Of a stretch of 64,000 bases of DNA, positions 53,783 through 62,192 are shown piece after piece; positions within the stretch are counted from its first letter, which is position 1, and every line of letters begins with the position of its first letter. The notes under the pieces are model-generated. The model did not search any database and had not been told where the DNA came from. It worked only from the letters and a program-made list of their open reading frames with translations. The position numbers and the translations under genes are program-made. The DNA is from Alteribacter lacisalsi (lineage in GTDB: Bacteria > Bacillota > Bacilli > Bacillales > Salisediminibacteriaceae): NCBI RefSeq assembly GCF_003226345.1, contig NZ_PDOF01000001.1, positions 2,108,001 to 2,172,000 on the forward strand. Reading direction: 5' to 3'.

Positions 53783-55954
53783 TTAATTTGCCTCCTTTCT
53801 TTCTGTTCTGTCTGGTTCAAGCGGCAGTCGAACCGTAAACTCCGATCCTTTTCCGAACTCGCTTTCCACCTCAATACTTCCTTTATGTTCATTGATCAGA
53901 TCATGGGTAATCGAGAGACCGAGACCGGTTCCCTCCTGTTTTGTGGAGAAAAACGGATTGAAAATCCGGTTCAGTTTGGAAGCCGGGATCCCGTCTCCGC
54001 TGTCATGAAAAACTATTTTCGCCTGATCTTTTTCCCGGCTTACAGTAATGGAAAGCACGCCGCTTTCTGTTTCTTTCATGGCTTCCAGTGCATTTAAAGA
54101 GAGATTAAGGAACGCCTGGATGATCTGGTTCCGGTCTCCTTTTACCGTCAGTTGTTCCGCTTTATGATAAACGTTGCAGGTAATATCCGCCCGTTTCATC
54201 TGATGGGAAATGAGCCGTGCCACTTCTTCTACGGTCTCCCCCACATTCAATGAGGTTTCCTCGTCCTTATGTGGTTTGCTTAACTTCAGAAACCGGGTCA
54301 CAAGCTCGTTCAGACGTCTTGCTTCCTCCTGAATATCCCCGGATGCCTCTTCTATCATAGACACAGCGGGACTGTTTAGACGGTGCTTCTTTTTCAGACC
54401 GTCCATTTCCGCTTCGATCAGGTCCCCCGCCATCTGAATCGTACCAAGGGGATTTTTCACTTCATGTGCCAATCCCGCTGTCATCTGACCGATGGCAGCC
54501 AGATGCTCGGAGCGCTGAATATGCTGCTCAAGTTTGCGGTAATCCGTATGATTCCAGAACGTGGTGAGTACACCGATCCGCTCCCGTTTCTCATTTTGAA
54601 GCGGGGTGGTCGACACTTTGATCACCAGCTTCTGGCCCGTATGGTTTACGTAAGGAAACTCTTCACTCTCTTTACTAAACGGACGCTTCCGGCTGCAAAG
54701 GGCACGCACATGACGGCTCAGTCCTTTTGACGGAACGGTTTCAACCGGCCGGCCGGTTAACACTTTGGGACGGCTGTTTAACAATTCAGCCCCTTCCCGG
54801 TTCACCGATGTAATGATCCCGTCTGAATCGGTGGTAATTACCCCGTATGGAAAAGAAGCAAGAATACGCTGGAGAAAACGTTCTTTTTCCTGAAGGTCAT
54901 CGGCCATAAACTGCATCGCCTTGGTGAGGGTGCGAATCTCGTCCTCCTCCTTCATTACCTGCAGGTGCCAGCTCTCACCTTCTGCATAGCTCATCGCCTG
55001 ATCAGTGAGTTTACGAACTGGTGTGACGATCCACCGTGCGGATACTCCGAGCAGCACGAGGCCTGCAAGGAACAGCACGGTCCATCCGGATGACAATACC
55101 TGCTGAAGCGTCGCAATCGGAGCGCCCGCCTGGGACTCAGGCTGAATCGTTACCGCGTAAAAGGGCAGACGCTCAACCGGTGCATAGCCGGCAACGCTGT
55201 CACTGTCGAGAAAATCCCCCCGGTAGGCTCCCATTCGTCCGCGGCTTAAATATGAAAAGATCGCCTCGTCCTTAACCGAGTCATTCCGGTAACGGTTTTC
55301 CTGCGTATCTGTATACACGGTGCCGTCTGATGTGACAAGCAGATTCCATCCGCGCTCACCGATCGTACTTGTCTGAATCAGATGATAAAAATATGAAGGA
55401 TTAATTTCCCCGATTAGAGCGCCTGTAATCGGCTGATGATCGGCCTCCTGCACCGGTACGGAAATGAAAATCCGAGCATGGCCGCCTGGCTCTGTGATAC
55501 TTTTAACAAACGTGGATCGCCGCCATACAGTTTCTTCAAACACCTGGCGGACAGCCGGGTCCTCTATCATTGTATTCTCGTTCTCATCCGTCTCTGCTTC
55601 ATCAGGTACGGCTTCGCTCCCGCCTGCATCGTACAAAGCCAGGCTGCTGAACACAGGTTCGCGGAACGTATGCTGCGCCGCCCTTTCATCAAGCCGTTCC
55701 AGATTTTCGTCATTCCGGTAGTCAAACACGAACGTCTCGAGCATATCGATCTGATGATCAAACACCTGGCGGGTCTGAACAGAAAGAGCACGTGCTGCTT
55801 CAAACGTCTGATCGTCGGACTGATTTTCAAGAGTCTGCTGGGACAAAAAGACCGCGAGCATAAAAATAAGGGTCATTGGAAGAAGAAAAATCCATAACCC
55901 CAGGAATATAAATCGTTTGGTCAGCCCTCTTGGCAAGCGGACAGGAAACTTCAT
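53783..55954 (-). CDS. Sensor histidine kinase with extracellular Cache-like and PAS domains
   Basis: A 723-residue NtrB/ZraS-type kinase: TM1 about 14-36, a large extracytoplasmic Cache-like sensor domain (about 40-290), TM2 about 295-312, HAMP, a PAS domain (about 370-480; RILASFPYGVITTDSDGIITSVNREG), HisKA with the phosphoacceptor in GLAHEVKNPLGT, and HATPase with NLSLNALEA, DSGDGIPA and GTGLGLSIT. It is the first gene of the pair with the sigma-54 activator and directly abuts it. The sensor domain suggests a small extracellular ligand such as a carboxylate or amino acid. Confidence 0.93.
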   Translation of the reverse strand: MKFPVRLPRGLTKRFIFLGLWIFLLPMTLIFMLAVFLSQQTLENQSDDQTFEAARALSVQTRQVFDHQIDMLETFVFDYRNDENLERLDERAAQHTFREPVFSSLALYDAGGSEAVPDEAETDENENTMIEDPAVRQVFEETVWRRSTFVKSITEPGGHARIFISVPVQEADHQPITGALIGEINPSYFYHLIQTSTIGERGWNLLVTSDGTVYTDTQENRYRNDSVKDEAIFSYLSRGRMGAYRGDFLDSDSVAGYAPVERLPFYAVTIQPESQAGAPIATLQQVLSSGWTVLFLAGLVLLGVSARWIVTPVRKLTDQAMSYAEGESWHLQVMKEEDEIRTLTKAMQFMADDLQEKERFLQRILASFPYGVITTDSDGIITSVNREGAELLNSRPKVLTGRPVETVPSKGLSRHVRALCSRKRPFSKESEEFPYVNHTGQKLVIKVSTTPLQNEKRERIGVLTTFWNHTDYRKLEQHIQRSEHLAAIGQMTAGLAHEVKNPLGTIQMAGDLIEAEMDGLKKKHRLNSPAVSMIEEASGDIQEEARRLNELVTRFLKLSKPHKDEETSLNVGETVEEVARLISHQMKRADITCNVYHKAEQLTVKGDRNQIIQAFLNLSLNALEAMKETESGVLSITVSREKDQAKIVFHDSGDGIPASKLNRIFNPFFSTKQEGTGLGLSITHDLINEHKGSIEVESEFGKGSEFTVRLPLEPDRTERKEAN

Positions 55955-56117
55955 AAGTTAGGCACTCCAGAAATTTAATATGATGTGCCAGTCGATTTAG
56001 GCACTACCACTTCGTAGATTTTGTCTGCTTTTGTCATTTTACCACGAATGACATCCGTTGTGTGGGAGGATGATTGGATTTCAAGGGTATTGGGCTGAGG
56101 TTACTGCTGGGTTAGTT

Positions 56118-56260
56118 AACTTCGCAAAAGTCCGGTCACAACTCCACTCAAAAAAAGCGTTATGTCCTAACTTCTCAAAAGTCCGGCCATAACTCCACTC
56201 AAAAAAAGCGTTATGTCCTAACTTCGCAAAAGTCCGGTCATAACTCCGCTTACAAAAGCT
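56118..56260. repeat. 51-bp tandem repeat, locus 2
   Basis: Units beginning AACTTCGC or AACTTCTC start at 56118, 56169 and 56220: an exact 51-bp period, about 2.7 copies, nearly identical. Each contains GTCA(T/C)AACTCC and TTATGTCCT. It shares period and TCATAACTCC core with 12974-13110. It fills the gap between the kinase gene and the osmolyte operon end. Confidence 0.88.
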
Positions 56261-56275
56261 CCCTTTCTCCAAACA

Positions 56276-56310
56276 GAAAAATCCCCTGTACGCACGCGGC
56301 GCACAGGGGA
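56276..56310 (-). terminator. Terminator of the osmolyte ABC operon
   Basis: CCCCTGT (56283-56289) pairs with ACAGGGG (56303-56309), with a GC-rich loop, followed by ATTTTTC on the minus strand. Confidence 0.85.
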
Positions 56311-56322
56311 CTAAATCACTGT

Positions 56323-57246
56323 TTATTCTTCTTCGTCTATCAAGTCATTTTCAACGAGCCATTCCCGGGCAACTTCCGATTCGTTCCGCTGCTCGATATC
56401 CACTTCGTAGTTAAGCTGTGTCATCGTTTCCGTGTCCAGTTTTTCAGCGAGCGGCTGAAGCAGTTCTTCAAGCTCCGGATATTCCTCCAGTACTTCCTCG
56501 CGGACAGAAACAGCTGCGTTGTAAGCAGGGAAGAAGCCTTTGTCGTCCTCTAAGCTGATCAGATCAAATGCAACGATCCGGCTGTCTGTTGAGAAGCCCA
56601 TGGAAACACTCACATCACCATCACGAAGAGCCTGATACGTAAGTCCCGCATCCATCCGATTCACATTGCTGCTTCCGAACTCGAACCCGTACTCTTCCTG
56701 TGCACCAGGCAGACCGTCACTGCGCGTGGCAAATTCAGCATTGGATGCAAACGAAAGCTCGTCCGGATTTTCATTCACGTAGTCGGCCAAATCGGAAATC
56801 GATTCAATCCCGAGTTCCTCAGCATGATCCTGGCGCATCATCAGCGTGTATGTGTTATCCACTTCTGCCATGTCAAGCCAAGCAATGCCGTTTTGTTCGG
56901 AGTCAAGCTCTTTTACGCGGTTATACGCTTCGTCCCCGTCGGAAACAGGATCTTCCCCTAAATAGTTTACAAGTGCCGTTCCGGTGTATTCCCAGTATAG
57001 ATCAACCTGTGCGTTCACGAGTGCCTCACGGACAACCTCGCTCCCCATGTTCGTCGCTTCGTCCACTTCATAGCCGTTTTCCTCAAGATAAATGGACGTA
57101 ATCGTTGCGAGCACAAACTGCTCGGTAAAGTTCTTTCCTCCGACTGTGATTTCTCCTGCGGACTCTGTTCCCCCGTCATCTCCTCCGCCGCATCCGGCAA
57201 GGGCAACGAGTGAAGCTACTGAAATTCCTGCGATCCATTTTTTCAT
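56323..57246 (-). CDS. OpuAC/OpuCC-type binding lipoprotein, copy 2
   Basis: A 307-residue glycine-betaine/choline-type binding protein. The lipobox is LAGC (Cys19), followed by a Gly/Asp linker and ITVGGKNFTEQFVLATITSIYLEENGYEV, the core start of the OpuBC/OpuCC family. Further motifs are DLYWEYTGTALVNYLG, YTLMMRQDHAEELG and GVSMGFSTDSRI-like DGDVSVSMGFSTD. It is closely similar to the preceding gene's product. A last-in-operon position and tandem duplication suggest a second ligand specificity or higher capture capacity. Confidence 0.9.
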   Translation of the reverse strand: MKKWIAGISVASLVALAGCGGGDDGGTESAGEITVGGKNFTEQFVLATITSIYLEENGYEVDEATNMGSEVVREALVNAQVDLYWEYTGTALVNYLGEDPVSDGDEAYNRVKELDSEQNGIAWLDMAEVDNTYTLMMRQDHAEELGIESISDLADYVNENPDELSFASNAEFATRSDGLPGAQEEYGFEFGSSNVNRMDAGLTYQALRDGDVSVSMGFSTDSRIVAFDLISLEDDKGFFPAYNAAVSVREEVLEEYPELEELLQPLAEKLDTETMTQLNYEVDIEQRNESEVAREWLVENDLIDEEE

Positions 57247-57282
57247 GATGGCGTTCCTCCCTGGTGATTAAAAATAATGGTC

Positions 57283-58200
57283 TTAGTCAAGCAGTCCGTT
57301 TTCTTCAAGCCATTCTCGCGCTACTTCTGTTTCACTGCGCTGCTCGACGTCCACTTCGTAATTCAGTTCGGTCATCGTGTCGGTATCAAGGGCTTCAGCA
57401 AGAGGCTCGAGAAGCTCTTCAAGCTCCGGGTACTCTTCCAGTACTTCTTCACGTGCGGAGATCGCCGCATTGTAAGCCGGGAAAAAGCCCTGGTCGTCTT
57501 CCAGGTTTTTCAGGTCAAAGTTTACGATCCGGCTGTCTGTTGAGAAGCCCATCGCCACGCTTACGTCTCCGTCACGCAGTGCCTGGTATGTCAGGCCGGC
57601 ATCCATACGGCTCACGTTGTCCGAACCGAAACTGAAATCGTAATATTCCTCCGCACCAGGAAGACCGTCACCGCGTGTGGCAAACTCGGCATCAGATGCA
57701 AAATTCAGCTCGCCGGGATTGTCGTTCACATAATCAGCCATGTCGGATACTGATTCAAGACCCAGTTCCTCGGCGTGATCCTCACGCATCATCAGCGTGT
57801 ACGTATTATTCAGGTCAGCCATATCCATCCAGACAATCCCGTTTTCCTCAAGATCCATTTCTTTTACAATGTCATAGGCTTCTTCCTGTTCTGCAAGCGG
57901 CTCCTGGCCGAGGTAATTTACAAGTGCTGTACCTGTGTACTCCCAGTAAAGATCAATCTGGTTGTTTACAAGTGCCTCGCGGACCACTTCGCTGCCCATG
58001 TTCGTCGCTTCTTCCACTTCATAGCCGTTTTCTTCAAGGTAAATTGAAGTGATCTTAGCGAGCACAAACTGCTCGGTAAAATTCTTTCCGCCAACGGTAA
58101 TCTGGCCGAGTGAATCCTCTGCGGCTCCGTCTCCGTTGCCCCCGCAGGCTGTAAGTGCCGCAAGTGCGGCTGCTGATAAAGCAAATGTCATTTTTTTCAT
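57283..58200 (-). CDS. OpuAC/OpuCC-type binding lipoprotein, copy 1
   Basis: A 305-residue paralogue of the next gene's product, with lipobox LTAC (Cys19). It has the same ITVGGKNFTEQFVLAKITSIYLEENGYEVEEATNMGSEVVREALV-type opening and C-terminal NYEVDVEQRSETEVAREWLEENG. Such proteins bind quaternary ammonium osmoprotectants (betaine, choline, carnitine) through an aromatic cage. The protein is very acidic. It lies 38 bases after the permease gene and 36 bases before its duplicate. Confidence 0.9.
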   Translation of the reverse strand: MKKMTFALSAAALAALTACGGNGDGAAEDSLGQITVGGKNFTEQFVLAKITSIYLEENGYEVEEATNMGSEVVREALVNNQIDLYWEYTGTALVNYLGQEPLAEQEEAYDIVKEMDLEENGIVWMDMADLNNTYTLMMREDHAEELGLESVSDMADYVNDNPGELNFASDAEFATRGDGLPGAEEYYDFSFGSDNVSRMDAGLTYQALRDGDVSVAMGFSTDSRIVNFDLKNLEDDQGFFPAYNAAISAREEVLEEYPELEELLEPLAEALDTDTMTELNYEVDVEQRSETEVAREWLEENGLLD

Positions 58201-58238
58201 TGTTCAAATCCCCCTGGAATTTTTGTAATATTTTGACC

Positions 58239-58967
58239 TTAAGTGGTTCTTAGACTACGAGGTACGACTACTTTCTCCACTACTCGAAGCACCTGGTCAA
58301 TCAGAATGGCAAGCACCGTGACCGGTACCGCCCCGCTCATTAAGTACTCATTGCTCCGAAGCATGATGCCGGTAAAGATGAAGTCGCCCAGTCCGCCGCC
58401 TCCGACGAGGTACGCCAAAGCTGCGGTACCGACGTTCATCACGATCGCGGTTCGGATTCCTGCTATAATCGGCATGCTCGCATTCGGCAGCTCAATTTTC
58501 ATCAGAATCTGAAACGGCGTCAGTCCCATTCCCTTAGCAGAATCAAGTACTTCACTGTCAACGGAACTGATCCCAGCTACCGTATTTCTAAGAATAGGCA
58601 GAATTGAGAACACGGTCAGTGCAAAAACAGCCGGCTGATACCCGATACCGAGATAACTCATCACTATTGCGAGAATTGCGATCGTCGGAATGGTCTGACC
58701 CAGATTTGCCGCGTTCATAAAGAACCATTCGGTTTTTCTGAATGCCGGTCTGGTTACAAAGATCCCCACAGGCAGCGCTATGAGCAGGGCAAACGTGGAC
58801 GACAGGGCCACAAGCGTCATGTGCTGACGCAAAAGTGTCATAAACTCATCTGTCTGGTTAAACAGAATGTCGAAATATCCGTTCGAATACGCCCAGTATA
58901 GAAAATAAAGAACAAGAAACCAGAAAACGGCTTTAAATCCGAGGGCGATGATTTTGTTTTTATTCAA
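58239..58967 (-). CDS. Osmoprotectant ABC permease, OpuCD type
   Basis: A 242-residue permease with about six membrane helices and the EAA loop DSAKGMGLTPFQILMKIELPNASMPIIAGIRTAIVMNVG. The frame is open to GTG 58976, but that codon lies inside the ribosome site GGGAGGTG; TTG 58967, 8 bases after GGAGG, is therefore preferred. It pairs with the permease encoded at 59968-60618 and the ATPase between them. Confidence 0.9.
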   Translation of the reverse strand: MNKNKIIALGFKAVFWFLVLYFLYWAYSNGYFDILFNQTDEFMTLLRQHMTLVALSSTFALLIALPVGIFVTRPAFRKTEWFFMNAANLGQTIPTIAILAIVMSYLGIGYQPAVFALTVFSILPILRNTVAGISSVDSEVLDSAKGMGLTPFQILMKIELPNASMPIIAGIRTAIVMNVGTAALAYLVGGGGLGDFIFTGIMLRSNEYLMSGAVPVTVLAILIDQVLRVVEKVVVPRSLRTT

Positions 58968-58982
58968 TCTGCTCACCTCCCG

Positions 58983-59948
58983 TTATTTGCTTTCAATCGA
59001 CTGCTGCAGGTACTCCTGAATTTCATCAAGGCTTAATAGACCTGCCGGCTCACCGGCGTCATCGACTACCATCAGGTGGTCTTCTTTTTCCGTAAACAGA
59101 ATCGCGATGGTTTCACGCAGGTTTGTATCTGCCGTCACCTTCGTTCTCGGCTCTCCGTTCACCGGTTTGAGCTGTTTTTCCTCGAGCAGGTCGGAGATTT
59201 TATACAGGCTCAGGCTCTTGATCGCCCGGTCAGACCCAACGAATTCGTTTACGAAATCGTTTTTCGGATCAGAAAGAATCCGGGTCGGTGTATCATACTG
59301 CATCAGGCTGCCTGATTTGAAAATGGCAATCTGGTCGCCCATTTTAATCGCTTCGTCAATATCGTGGGACACAAACAAAATCGTTTTCTGCACTTCCTTC
59401 TGAATCTGGATAAATTCGTTCTGAATCCGGTTCCGGATAATCGGATCGAGCGCACCGAACGGCTCGTCCATCAGCATGACCGGCGGGTCTGCCGCCATCG
59501 CACGGACAATTCCGACACGCTGCTGCTGCCCGCCCGAGAGTTCGTTCGGGTAACGCTTACGGTAATCATCCGGGGCTAGACCGACGAGGTCCATCAGGTA
59601 ATTGAAACGGTCTTTCTGTTTCTTTTTATCCCAGCCGAGCAGATTTGGTACAACCATGACATTCTGCTCGATCGTCATGTTTGGAAACAGACCGTTACTC
59701 TGAATGACATAGCCGATTTTTCTGCGCAGTTCGATTTCGTTTAAAGACCCGGTGTCCTCTCCGTTAATGGAGATCGTGCCGCTTGTGAGCGGGACAAGCC
59801 TGTTTACCATCCGGAGAAGGGTGGTTTTCCCACAGCCGGACGGCCCGAGAAATACGGCTATATTTCCTTCCGGTACGGAAAAGCTCACATCATCCACTGC
59901 TTTTACGTCACCGTCATAAATTTTTGTTACATTTGAAAACTCAATCAT
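58983..59948 (-). CDS. Osmoprotectant ABC ATPase with CBS domain, OpuCA type
   Basis: A 321-residue ATPase: Walker A GPSGCGKTT (35-43), Q-loop VIQSNGLFP, signature LSGGQQQRVGIVRA, Walker B VMLMDEPFGALDP and H-loop SHDIDEA. The C-terminal tail carries a short CBS region (ADTNLRETIAILFTEKEDHLMVVDDAGEPAGLLSLDEI). CBS domains of OpuA-type ATPases sense ionic strength or c-di-AMP. The ribosome site is GAGGAGGCAA. It is the second gene of the operon. Confidence 0.94.
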   Translation of the reverse strand: MIEFSNVTKIYDGDVKAVDDVSFSVPEGNIAVFLGPSGCGKTTLLRMVNRLVPLTSGTISINGEDTGSLNEIELRRKIGYVIQSNGLFPNMTIEQNVMVVPNLLGWDKKKQKDRFNYLMDLVGLAPDDYRKRYPNELSGGQQQRVGIVRAMAADPPVMLMDEPFGALDPIIRNRIQNEFIQIQKEVQKTILFVSHDIDEAIKMGDQIAIFKSGSLMQYDTPTRILSDPKNDFVNEFVGSDRAIKSLSLYKISDLLEEKQLKPVNGEPRTKVTADTNLRETIAILFTEKEDHLMVVDDAGEPAGLLSLDEIQEYLQQSIESK

Positions 59949-59967
59949 AGTAGGTTGCCTCCTCGAA

Positions 59968-60618
59968 TTATGAAATCCCCTTTGGTGTTAACCAGCGCTG
60001 TACAAGTCCGAGAACCGTGTCAACGACAATGGCCAGTACAGAAACAGAAATGGCACCAACAAGCATCATATCGCGGTTCGTTCTTGAAATTCCCTGGTCA
60101 ATGATGACACCAAGACCCCCGGCTCCGATAAAGGCTGCAATAGCACCAATTCCGATGCTGAGAACGATTGCTGTTCTGACACCAGCCATAATGACCGGTA
60201 CGGCAATGGGAAGCTCAACTTTTTTCAGACGCTGCCACGTTGTCATTCCAATGCCTTTCGCCGCATCCCGCATGTTCGGATCCACGTTATTAATTGCGAC
60301 ATAGGTATTACGGATGATCGGAAGCTGTGAGTAGAGAATAAGCGCAATAAGCGCCGGTAAAAAACCAATTCCCTGCCCGATAACGGAAAGGATCGGGATC
60401 ATGATTCCAAAAAGAGCAATACTCGGAATCGTCATAATAATCGCGGCTACCTGAAGCACCGCTTCTGCCACTTCTTCGTTTGTTGTCAGGTAAATCCCGA
60501 CGGGAACTCCGATCAGAATCGCGATGATCACTGCCAGCCCAACGAGCTGTATATGCTGCATCGTCAGCTGAAGAACAAAATCAATATTGTTCGTAAAATA
60601 CTGCCATGCTCCTCCCAA
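59968..60618 (-). CDS. Osmoprotectant ABC permease, OpuCB type
   Basis: A 216-residue permease with six helices and the EAA loop RDAAKGIGMTTWQRLKKVELPIAVPVIMAGVRTAIVLSIG. The start is TTG 60618 (GGAWQYFTNNIDF), preceded by a perfect AGGAGGTG at 60625-60632; the frame is open to 60741, but upstream codons cover promoter sequence. Length then equals the usual OpuCB/OpuBB size. It is the first gene of permease-ATPase-permease-SBP-SBP, an order different from the B. subtilis opuCA-CB-CC-CD arrangement. Confidence 0.9.
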   Translation of the reverse strand: MGGAWQYFTNNIDFVLQLTMQHIQLVGLAVIIAILIGVPVGIYLTTNEEVAEAVLQVAAIIMTIPSIALFGIMIPILSVIGQGIGFLPALIALILYSQLPIIRNTYVAINNVDPNMRDAAKGIGMTTWQRLKKVELPIAVPVIMAGVRTAIVLSIGIGAIAAFIGAGGLGVIIDQGISRTNRDMMLVGAISVSVLAIVVDTVLGLVQRWLTPKGIS

Positions 60619-60752
60619 AACTGGACACCTCCTGTATTTTCTCTTACACGTTGCAATTTTCCGCCATCGTATTGTAATGCAAAACCCGTGCCAAATCCCC
60701 AAAACAGCGTTGTGAAGGCTTTTCTGCTGTTTTCCAGTCACAAAAGCAATCT

Positions 60753-60825
60753 GTTAAAAACTTTTTACGTAAAAAATTTTTAACAGCCCGTCAAAATTTT
60801 TACCTGGTTAGTATTTGCTAACAGG
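60753..60825 (-). promoter_or_regulatory. Promoter and palindromic operator of the osmolyte operon
   Basis: A near-perfect 32-bp palindrome (60753-60784; GTTAAAAA...TTTTTACGTAAAAA...TTTTTAAC) has one mismatched pair. A -35 TTGACG (60789-60794, minus strand) with a 17-base spacer places the -10 TACGTA (60766-60771) exactly at the palindrome centre. A second dyad, CCTGGTTAG/CTAACAGG (60803-60825), lies just upstream. This arrangement predicts repression by a dimeric regulator such as a GbsR/OpcR-type protein, which is not encoded here. Confidence 0.65.
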
Positions 60826-60889
60826 GTGCGCACGTATTCCGGGTATACCTTGGACGCGGAGACTCAGCTCCATTAAGAATATTGAACAA

Positions 60890-60919
60890 AAAAATGATCC
60901 TCACTGCTGGTGAGAACCA
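60890..60919 (-). terminator. Terminator of the MBL hydrolase gene
   Basis: An imperfect hairpin with CTCAC (about 60900-60904) and GTGAG (60910-60914) as its core, followed on the minus strand by ATTTTTTTG. Confidence 0.75.
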
Positions 60920-60926
60920 TTTCACA

Positions 60927-62177
60927 TCATTTAGATTTACCGCGGAGAGCCTGTTTTTCTCCCAAATCCGCCTTCACATCTACCGTGTCTCCACAGGAGC
61001 ACGCAACGTACTCGCTGCAGCCGGGCATTTTTCCGATCAGCCTTTGAACATTTTCCGGTGTACCGTGGGTAAAAACGGTCCGCACAGGGCGAAGCATGCT
61101 GACAAGACGCTGATTTTCCCGCAATCCCGGATGAACTTTAAGCTTGAATTTTGTATAGGGGATACTGGCTTGACATGCGAAGTTTTTCAGTTCTTCGTCT
61201 TCCGGTCCGGCACTGAATAGATGAACATTCTTTCCCGTCAGTCTCTCCTTATGTGCGAGCAGGGTTTCAGCTGTAAAAAAGCCTGCAGACCCCGGCTGAA
61301 CATCGGAGGGTTTCTGTACTTTTGTGACCGGTGAACCGGGACGAGCGATCCGGCGGAAAAAAGTGCGAGTGTCTTCTCCATTCAGCCAGTCCGGACTTTC
61401 AGCCAGCTCTTCGCATCCTTTTGATACACCAGAATCAGCATAGAGAGGGATATGCTGTTTTGCACATGCGGCAAGAAGCTCCTGGCTTTTTCCTACAGAG
61501 GGGACCTGAAAGAGCACCTGCTCTCCGGACGAGGCGGCGACGGCAACGGCTGCTGCCGCCTCCCCTAGCAGCTCAGCCTGATCCGCATCAAAATCCCCGT
61601 AGGCTCCGTCCATCACAGCAAGGTCCACCTGCTGAATTTTCGGCCATTCATAGGAAAGGAGCGTGGATTCAAGAGAGCAGTCACCTGAGAAAAACACCGT
61701 TTGGCTGTCGGCATGAAAGGCAAACCAGACCGAGCCAGCGGTGTGGCCGCTTCGTCCGTACTTAAACGTCAGGTGATCGTTAAACCTCAGCCACTCATTC
61801 GTCCGGTAATCAGGCAGTTTCACAAAAGCGAGCCGCCGTTCATCAGCCGGTGAATACGGAATATTACGCTGGTTTTTTCGCCAGCTGCTTATATATCTTT
61901 TCGTCTGTTTAATGGTCTGACCCGTGGCAAATACCGGTCCTCTGTACCCGAGCCTGCTCAGCCAGGGCAGTGCGAGCGTATGATCCTCGTGGGAATGGGT
62001 CACAAAAACTGCGTCAATTTTCCGAGCATCTCTTTGCCTTAGGAGAGGGTATTTTTCCTTCATCGGAACATCCTTTTTCATCACGCCGCAATCCACCATC
62101 ACGGTGCCCTGACTGTATTCCAAAAGAAAGGAGGAGCGGCCGTACTCTCCTGCTCCTCCCAAAAATGTCACTTTCAT
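60927..62177 (-). CDS. Metallo-beta-lactamase-fold hydrolase, RNase J/beta-CASP-like
   Basis: A 416-residue MBL protein with HSHEDH (motif 2, near residue 61), GHTAG (motif 3), SGDC (motif 4) and a later THG that may be the final His. It begins MKVTFLGGAGEYGRSSFLLEY. The length and inserted region between motifs resemble the beta-CASP nucleases (YSH1/RNase J-like), though sequence in the CASP part is divergent. The start at 62177 follows AAAGGATG; ATG 62186 overlaps the ribosome site. It follows the ABC permease by 15 bases, so it is co-transcribed; the link is not explained. Confidence 0.75.
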   Translation of the reverse strand: MKVTFLGGAGEYGRSSFLLEYSQGTVMVDCGVMKKDVPMKEKYPLLRQRDARKIDAVFVTHSHEDHTLALPWLSRLGYRGPVFATGQTIKQTKRYISSWRKNQRNIPYSPADERRLAFVKLPDYRTNEWLRFNDHLTFKYGRSGHTAGSVWFAFHADSQTVFFSGDCSLESTLLSYEWPKIQQVDLAVMDGAYGDFDADQAELLGEAAAAVAVAASSGEQVLFQVPSVGKSQELLAACAKQHIPLYADSGVSKGCEELAESPDWLNGEDTRTFFRRIARPGSPVTKVQKPSDVQPGSAGFFTAETLLAHKERLTGKNVHLFSAGPEDEELKNFACQASIPYTKFKLKVHPGLRENQRLVSMLRPVRTVFTHGTPENVQRLIGKMPGCSEYVACSCGDTVDVKADLGEKQALRGKSK

Positions 62178-62192
62178 GCTCATCATCCTTTG

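Noticed and set aside
55960-55995. Sigma-54 promoter upstream of the kinase gene
   Set aside because: TGGCAC is present on the minus strand, but the -12 TTGC element is missing at the required spacing.
56081-56272. 63-residue minus-strand ORF with internal amino-acid repeats
   Set aside because: It is only the translation of the 51-bp tandem repeat, whose period happens to be a multiple of three; no ribosome site.
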